The notes below the pieces were generated by a model. It was given only the letters and a program-made list of their open reading frames with translations, searched no databases and was not told where the DNA came from. The translations under genes and the position numbers were made by a program. This document shows, piece by piece, positions 57,241 through 64,000 of a DNA stretch of 64,000 nucleotides (its first letter is position 1; each line of letters starts with the position of its first letter). Origin of the DNA: Topomyia yanbarensis (Eukaryota; Arthropoda; Insecta; Diptera; Culicidae); the NCBI RefSeq assembly GCF_030247195.1, contig NC_080672.1, positions 393,593,037-393,657,036 of the forward strand, in the 5' to 3' direction.

Positions 57241-59149
57241 CTTTCCGAGAAGCTGTTAATAAAATTAATATTTAACAACTTCGAAGAAGATACATATTAT
57301 TTATTTTGGCGTAACTAGATGATGCATGAAGTCTGATGGTCAAGTCGCTTTGTCAGATATTGACGGAACGAAGTCGAAATGCAAATTCAAATAAGAAATT
57401 GGAAGTAAAAAATCATCGATCTGTAGTTTTTTTGTAGATTTATGTGATAAAATAAAAATAAATCTTTCAGAACTTCTTGGGCTCCCTTAGCACATTCTTA
57501 ACACGTTTCTAACATGAAACCTAAATTAAAAAGCCACGTTTGAAGGTCTAATGTGAGTAGCTATACAAACTTCAAATGTCACCATCATGAAAACAAAATT
57601 TAAAAAAAAAAACTTATACAGAAGGGACAAAAACTCTTGGAAAACCAATTAACAACCTAATTAGCATGCAGATTTTAATCTTTCATAAAAAATGCAAACC
57701 ACTCTGAGAGCAACAGCATTCCAGATTAGGGCTCCTACCTTTGTACCCGAATTGAAACTATAATTACGGTGTGAGTTCAAACATCAAAGATTCAAAAAGT
57801 TCATTCGCCGCTGGCGGCCAAGTCCACGTGGATAACTTTGGTCCCCATCCTCGGAAAAGAAAGCTTCATTATTTTGAATAACTTCGAAACGACCTTCTGT
57901 TGCTAATTACTATCTCGGCCTCCGTACGGTGGAGTTCGAGACAACAAATTATAACAGTTAGCTCCCTTTCCACCCAATTGAAAGATCAGTTGAATAAACT
58001 CCAATTATGTCGTTGAAAATATTTTTTTTTTAATTCAATATGATCCCGTCTTCATCTCATTACTAGTGGAGCCACACTATTTTCTAGATTACTCGACCTA
58101 GAATCAATGAGTTGTGTTCATTCCGGGATCGATATTTTTTGCATCGGTGCAGAAGAACTGGCGTGAACCGACTGTACCATATATCAACCCAGCGTCTGGG
58201 ACGACGATATGAATAGAGATGGGAAACGCTATCCAAACAAATAAATTAAATTGGATCGCAGTAATACGAAAGCTGAAATGAAAAAAAAAACTCTTCTACT
58301 CAATCAAAAATTAAATTATATCATAGAAATTTGAATTAGAATCAAAATTATTTTTCAAATTTATTCGTTTGCTTCCCTGACATCCTTTCAACTCACAGTC
58401 AACAGATTCGTGGAATTCCAAAGTTTAAAAAATCCCATCTGAAATACCACCCTTACATTCCTCACTATTTTGATCAATGTAATAAACCTTGCTTACCTAT
58501 TGTTTAAACATACATGGAACGTAAAAAAATGCCGTTCATTAAAATGTTCCAGGTAATCGCACCTTTGCATCAAACACTATTAGATTAATCACGGTACTAA
58601 ATTGTTGGCGAAGCTGAACGAGTGCCGATGTTTGCAAGTAGTTTGAGTTTACCTGACATTGGCTCCACAATATTTAGACTTTGACTTTTGACTCTCTTCT
58701 GAAATTCCACTTCAAAATATAAAAACAAAGTTATAAATATTTCTCATCAATTTGATTAATATTTTTTTACAACTGTATTTCAGTTTGGTTCACCTGTATT
58801 CAAATTATATTATTTATTATATCTTCATTTTATCCCTAAATGATCACAATTTTTTATGAATTTAAGCTCTCAATGCCATATAAATTGTAGTTTAAGTCTC
58901 TCAATTTTATTTTATTTTAATTTTTATCTTATCTTAATGACTTCACTGACCTGAAGAGTGACTAGTTCGAACATAATTTACTACAAAACTTAAATTTAAA
59001 TTTTTAAACTCAATTTTCCGTCGCATCTGACTTGACTTGAAACCTTATGGATGTGTCATTGAGTCGGTGCCTTTCGTTAAGTACGTACCACACTTCCTTT
59101 CGCATGCCACAAATTACGGTAAAAATGGGCGTGAGCCGCATCAATGGTT
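57241..59149. other. no recognised gene
   Basis: AT-rich, apparently unique sequence without motif-bearing frames. Poly-A and AT-rich stretches increase after 58.2 kb. Confidence 0.4.
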
Positions 59150-59482
59150 CACAAAAAATTGCGAGAATTGGGGAAATTGAGAAAAAAAATAAGATAACTG
59201 AGCGAATTGAGGGAATTGAGAGAGATTCGAGAGGATAAAAAGAAATCAGGTAATTGAGATATTTGATAGAATTGAAAGATTCAAAAGTATTTGGAAAATT
59301 GAGAGAACTGCGAGAATTGAGGGATTGGAGATAAAAAGTGCATTGGAAGAATGGAGATATTTAACATCATGAATGCAGTACCGATGACAACATGGACGTG
59401 AGCGAAAATGCAAGAAAAGACGGACCGAATGACCCCCCCCCAGGTGCGGCAGATGGCGCACCCTATGTTTAACCACCAAAGA
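59150..59482 (+). repeat. start of GAGAATTGA satellite
   Basis: Degenerate GAGAATTGA and GGGAATTGA units to about 59355, then a non-repeat stretch with a C-run (59435-59442) before the retroposon-like insertion. Confidence 0.65.
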
Positions 59483-59495
59483 AGAGGATCTCAAC

Positions 59496-59773
59496 TAGTA
59501 TCAAAATGGCCCAGTTAGATACAAATGTAAATCCAAAAAGGTACTACTACCTATGTGAACGTCTAATGTAACTGGTTGTGGTCTCAAATAATCATCGAAA
59601 AGCAAGCGGAGAAACTCTGATTTGCTAATGAGTAGGCGAAAACGAACTCTTGTTTTTTATCATGAGAACCAAACGCCTGACACTATGCAAAATTTACTCC
59701 AAAACGTGAAAAAATGAATGATATCAATGTGTGCGCAAAAGCGAGTTTTTCAATTCACAGCGTTGCATTTGAC
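59496..59773. mobile_element. unclassified retroposon-like repeat with 13-bp TSD, copy 2
   Basis: 278 bp between perfect 13-bp copies of AGAGGATCTCAAC (59483-59495, 59774-59786). The left boundary is identical to that of copy 1 (56993), which supports a true element end. There is no long A-tail and no convincing A/B box. The target length points to LINE-driven retroposition, yet the sequence matches no SINE I know. Confidence 0.7.
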
Positions 59774-59789
59774 AGAGGATCTCAACACG

Positions 59790-62700
59790 CAGCAGCAAGC
59801 TGCGTCAACAAGACCACAAGATGGACACATGAAAGTTAAATTCAATTGTAAAAATCATAAAAGACCAATGGCTCAGTTACGCTAATGCATGGAGCCGAAT
59901 TTAAGTAAATTGCAAAATTGAGAGCATAGAAAGATTCGCGAGAATTTTGAGAACTGATGGAATTGAGAGGCGGTAGATAATTAAGAGAATTGGGAGAATT
60001 GAAAGAATTGGGAGAATTGAGAAAATTGTGAGAATCGAGAAAGTTAAGAGTAATGAGAATTCAGAGAATTAAGAGAAAGGAGATAATTCAATAAATTGAG
60101 AAAACTGTCTCTCTTGAGAGAAATAGAAGAGTAGAGAGAATTAAGTGAATTTAAGAATATTTTGAGAATTTACAGAATTGAGAGAATTGACAATATTAAG
60201 AGAATGAAGAAAAGTGCAAGAATTGAGAGCTGAAGTAAATGAAATAATTAAGAGAATTGAAAAGAATTTAAAGGATTAAGAGGATTAAAGAATCACGATA
60301 ATGGCGCTATGTGAGATAATTGAAAGAGTTGAGATATAAGAGAATTTGGAGAACTGAGAGAATTGAGAAAATGGAGTAAATTGAATTAATTGAAAGAATT
60401 GTGGTTAATGAGCGAATTGAAGAAAATGAGAAATTTTAGAGACTTTAGAGAATTGATGGTATTGAGAGAAATGAGAGTCTCAAGAGAATTGAGAGAATTG
60501 AGAGTTGAGAGAATTGAAGAATTGAGAGAATTGAGAAAATTGAGAGAATTAAGAGAAATAAAAGAATAGTGAGAATAAAAAGAACCGAGAGAATTAAGCG
60601 AATGGAGATAATTGAGAGAATTGTTTGCATTGAGAGATTTAAGAAAATTTAGAGAACTGACCGAATTTAGAGAATCGACAAAATTAATAGAATGGAGAGT
60701 ATTGCTAGGATTGAGAAAATTGAGAGCTAAGATAATTGAAATAATTTAGAGAATTGCGAGAATTGAGAAAATTGAAAAGAATTGAGAGGATTGAGAGGAA
60801 GAATTAAGATAGTGACGTTATGTGAGATACTAGAAAGAATTGAGAGAATTGAGTTATGAGAGAATTTGGAGACCTGAGAGAATTGAGAAAATGGAGTGAG
60901 TTGAATGAATTGGAAGAATTGTGATAAATGAGAGAATTGAAAAAAAATGAGAAATTTGAGAGCATTTAGAGAATTGACAGGATTTAGAGAAGTGAGAGTA
61001 TCAAGAAAATTGGGAGAATTGCGAGTTGAGAGAATGAAAAGAATTGAGAAAATTGATAGAATTGAGAACATTGAGAGAATTCAGAAAATTTAGAGAATTG
61101 AGAGAAATAAAAGAATAGAGAAAAATAAGAGAACCGAGAGAATTAAGAGAAAGGAGATAGTTGAGAGAATTGTTTGCATTGAGAGATTTAAGAAAATTTA
61201 GAGAACTGACAGAATTTAGAAAATCGACAAAATTAATAGAATGGAGAGAATTGCTAGAATTGAGAAAATTGAGAGCTGAGATTATTGAAATAATTTAGAG
61301 AATTGCGAGGATTGAGAAAATTGAAAAGAATTGAGAGGATTGAAAGGAAGAATTATGATAGTGACGTTATGTGAGATAATTGAAAGAATTGAGATGAGAG
61401 AATATTGGAGAGCTGAGGGAATTGAGAAAATGGAGTGAGTTGAATGAATTGGAAGAATTGTGATAAATGAGAGAATTGAAAAAAATGAGAAATTTGAGAG
61501 AATTTAGAGAATTGACAGGATTGTGAGAAGTGAGAGTATCAAGAGAATTGGGAGAATTGAGAGTTGAGAGAATTGAAAGAATTGGGAGAATTGAGAAAAT
61601 TGATAGAATTGACAAAATAGAGAGAATTGAGAAAATTTAGAGAATTGAGAGAAATAAAAGAATAGAGAGAAATAAGAGAACCGAGAGAATTGAGAGAATT
61701 AAGAAAATGGAGGTTGAGAGAATTTATTGCATTGAGAGATTTAGGAAAATTTAGAGAACTGCCAGAATTTAGAGAATCGAAAAAACTAATAGAATTGCTA
61801 GAATTAAGAAAATTGAGAGCTGAGAGAATTGAAATAATTAAGAGAGTCACGAAAATTGAAAAAAATTAAAAGAATTAAGAGGATTAAAGAATTAAGATAA
61901 TGGCGCTATATGAGATAATTGAAAAAATTAGATATGAGACATTTTGGAGAACTGAGAGAATTAAGAGAATAAAGATAGTTGAATGAATTGAAAGAGATGT
62001 GATAAATGAGAGAATTGAAAAAAATGAGAAATTTGAGAGAATTGATGAGATTGAGAAAAGTAAGAGTGTCATGAGAATGGGAGAATTGAGAGAATTGAAA
62101 GAATTTGGAAAATTGATAGAATTGAGCAAATTGATAAAATTGTGAAAATTAAGAGAAATAAAAGAATAGAGAGAACCGAGAGAATTGAGAGAATTAAGTG
62201 AACGGAGATAATTGAGAGAATTGATAGCATCGAGAGATCTACGAAAATTTAGAGAACTGACAGAATTGAGAGAATCGACAAAACTAATAGAATGGAGAAA
62301 ATTGCAAGAATTGAGAAAATTGAGAGCTGAAAGAATTGAAATAATTAAGAGAATTGCAAGAATTGAGAAATTGAAAAGAATCGAGAGAATTTAGAGGATT
62401 AAAGAATTAAGATAATAACGCTAAGTGAGATAATTTAAAGAATTGAAAGAATTGAGAGATATGAGAGAATTTGGAGAACTGAGAGAACTGAGAGAAATGA
62501 ATTGAAAGAACGTTAAGTTTGAGATAATTGATGCGATTGAGAGAAGTAAGAGTATCATGAGAATTGGGAGAATTGAGAGCTGAGAGAATTGAAAGCATTG
62601 AAAAAATTGATACACTTCACAAAATTGAGAGAATTGAGATAATGGAGAGAATTAAGATAACTGAGAAGATTGTGGGAATTGAGAGAAGTGAGAAATAAAG

Positions 62701-63248
62701 AAAAAGGAGAGAACTGTGAAAATTTGAGAGAATTAAGAGAATGGAGATAATTGAGAGAATTGTTAGAATTGAGATAAATTTAAAAAATAGAGAATTGAGA
62801 AAACTGAGAGGATTGCGAGAACTAGGGAAATTGAGAGAAATTAAAGAATAGAGAATAGAATTGATTGATTTGTAAGCATTGAGAAAATTGAGTAAGTTTA
62901 AAGTATTGAGAGAATTGCGAATACTAAGAGGATTGCGAGAATTGAAGGAAAGTGAAAAAAATTAGAGAACTGAGAAAATTGAGAAAATTCAGAGAACTAA
63001 GATAATTGAGAGGGTTGTGGGACTTGAAAGAATTGAGAGAAATAAAAAATCGAGAAAAATGAGAGAACTGAGAAAATTTGAGAGAATTAAGAGAATAAAT
63101 ATAACTCAAAGAATTAAGAGAACTCAGAGAATTGAGAGAAATTAAAGAATAGTGAGAATTGAGGGAATATAAAGTATGGAGGTAATTGAGAGAATTAAGG
63201 GAATCGAGAGATTTAAAAGAATTTAGGGAATTGAGAGAATCGAGAAAA

Positions 63249-63284
<36 letters not shown>

Positions 63285-63440
63285 AAGTAAGAGCAGAGAG
63301 AGACGGAGAAAGAGAGAGAGAGATACTAGAGGGAATGGAAAGAATTGATGAAATTGAGAGAATTGAAAGAATTTAGAGAGTTGAGGGAACTAAGGAAATT
63401 GAGATAATTAAGAGACGCGAGAGAACTACGAGAATCGCGA
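59790..63440 (+). repeat. degenerate 9-bp satellite (GAGAATTGA) with higher-order repeats
   Basis: Purine-biased GAGAATTGA and variants fill the region from about 59920. A non-simple marker (GTGAG preceded by G-CG-TA-) recurs at about 60311, 60822, 61371, 61910 and 62425, and a second marker (GAGAGATTTAAGAAAATTTAG and variants) at about 60635, 61180, 61730 and 62231. Both indicate a higher-order unit of roughly 510-550 bp, about five copies. Minus-strand frames rich in N, S, L, I and F are artefacts. A (GA)n microsatellite lies at 63252-63280. Confidence 0.75.
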
Positions 63441-63445
63441 GAATT

Positions 63446-63700
63446 CTAGACCAATATGTGAAAAGGGCTGAAATCCAAATGAGAGTCTCTCTGTGTTTAC
63501 TTTCTCTTTCGATTATTATGGCGTCAACATAAAACTTTCCAACATTGTTTCAATAAATATTGAAAGACTCTGATGTCGATTAGCATATTATGCTAAGAGT
63601 TAAGAAGCAAACGTAGAAGCGGCCGAGGTATTGACGGAAGAGAGAGTAAACAAAGAGAGACTCTCATTTGGACTTTCACCCTTTTCTCATGTTGGTCTAG
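63446..63700. mobile_element. TIR element (MITE), 255 bp, within the satellite
   Basis: Left end CTAGACCAATATGTGAAAAG, right end read inward CTAGACCAACATGAGAAAAG. Symmetry continues for more than 60 bp through CCAAATGAGAGTCTCTCT and GTTTACT-TCTCTT. A central palindrome TTAGCATATTATGCTAA lies near 63579. The target duplication is unclear (AATT left, AATC right). Confidence 0.7.
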
Positions 63701-63897
63701 AATCAAGAGAATAGATGTAATTAAGTGAATTGAAAGAATCGAGAAGATTGGGCAAATTGAGATAATTAAGAAAATATCGAGAATCGAGGATTTTGAACAA
63801 AAATGGAAAAACTGAAAGGATTGAGATAATTGAAAGAATTTGAAGAGAATTTAAAGAGATTTGAGAGAATTTAAAGAATTCTAGAGAAAATTTTCAA
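63701..63897 (+). repeat. continuation of GAGAATTGA satellite
   Basis: Degenerate units such as GAGAATCGA and GAGAATTTAAAG. Confidence 0.6.
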
Positions 63898-64000
63898 TAG
63901 GACGTAAGTAACAATGAGAGATTCTCTTTGAGGTCTTTCTCTTCTGTTCATTACTCGGCCATTTCAACATTTACTACTCTACTCTTTGCATAATATTGTA
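63898..64000. mobile_element. partial relative of the 63446 MITE, cut by window end
   Basis: ATGAGAGATTCTCTTTG, TCTTTCTCTTCTGTTCATTA and CGGCCATTTCAACATTTAC follow the order of the left half of the 63446-63700 element. The rest would lie beyond the window. Confidence 0.4.

Noticed and set aside
60445..63109. Many minus-strand frames rich in Asn, Ser, Leu, Ile and Phe
   Set aside because: Direct translations of the GAGAATTGA satellite; a 9-bp unit keeps frames open by periodicity.

Overview
The window is eukaryotic intergenic or intronic DNA, AT-rich and dominated by transposable-element debris. It fits a mosquito (Culicidae), most likely an aedine. Several copies of a tRNA-derived SINE of Feilai type (a family known from Aedes aegypti) are present, together with abundant short TIR elements (MITEs), degraded LOA-, CR1/Jockey- and I-like non-LTR retrotransposons, and mariner fragments. 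I find no intact protein-coding host gene. Most open frames longer than 60 codons lie in low-complexity tracts, in MITEs or in broken transposon genes. The species call is inference.

Layout. 0.5-4 kb: a small TIR element and a motif-rich repeat carrying a nested hAT-type MITE with an exact 8-bp target duplication. 4.1-6.8 kb: a LOA-clade retrotransposon remnant (endonuclease, reverse transcriptase, RNase H) on the + strand, broken by stops and frameshifts. 10.3-27.9 kb: long degenerate A/purine-rich tracts (T-rich after 26.2 kb) interleaved with five copies of one repeat family, foldback elements, SINEs and two mariner transposase fragments. 28.8-31 kb: two SINEs and two piggyBac-like MITEs. 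30.8-33.4 kb: minus-strand non-LTR remnants (RT, ORF1 with zinc knuckles, partly duplicated). 33.4-36.9 kb: mostly unique sequence with a GC-rich, GAGA-containing promoter-like stretch near 36 kb. 36.9-39.2 kb: a foldback repeat with two nested MITEs. 39.3-42.3 kb: a tandem array of units of about 460 bp, interrupted by a Transib-type element and a foldback element that itself contains a hAT MITE. 42.4-46.8 kb: another hAT MITE, a CR1/Jockey-like endonuclease remnant, a fragment of a BRPF/Br140-type extended PHD finger, and a 1.25-kb foldback element. 46.8-59 kb: sparse sequence with RT scraps, a second copy of the 38.4-kb hAT MITE and one possible small exon. 59.1-64 kb: a degenerate 9-bp satellite (GAGAATTGA) with a higher-order period of about 510-550 bp.

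The most interesting object is the non-autonomous element at 39813-40675. It has a 5-bp target duplication (CATCG) and CACAGTG ends. Behind each heptamer lies the same nonamer-like block (ACAAAACCT), at a spacing of exactly 23 bp on the left and exactly 12 bp on the right. That is the heptamer/spacer/nonamer and 12/23 layout of V(D)J recombination signals, on a transposon of the superfamily from which RAG1 is thought to derive. It sits in a tandem array whose next unit junction gives an approximate empty site.

The parts do not form an operon or pathway; they relate by insertion and nesting order. Classifications rest on termini, target duplications and remembered protein motifs, without database searches.
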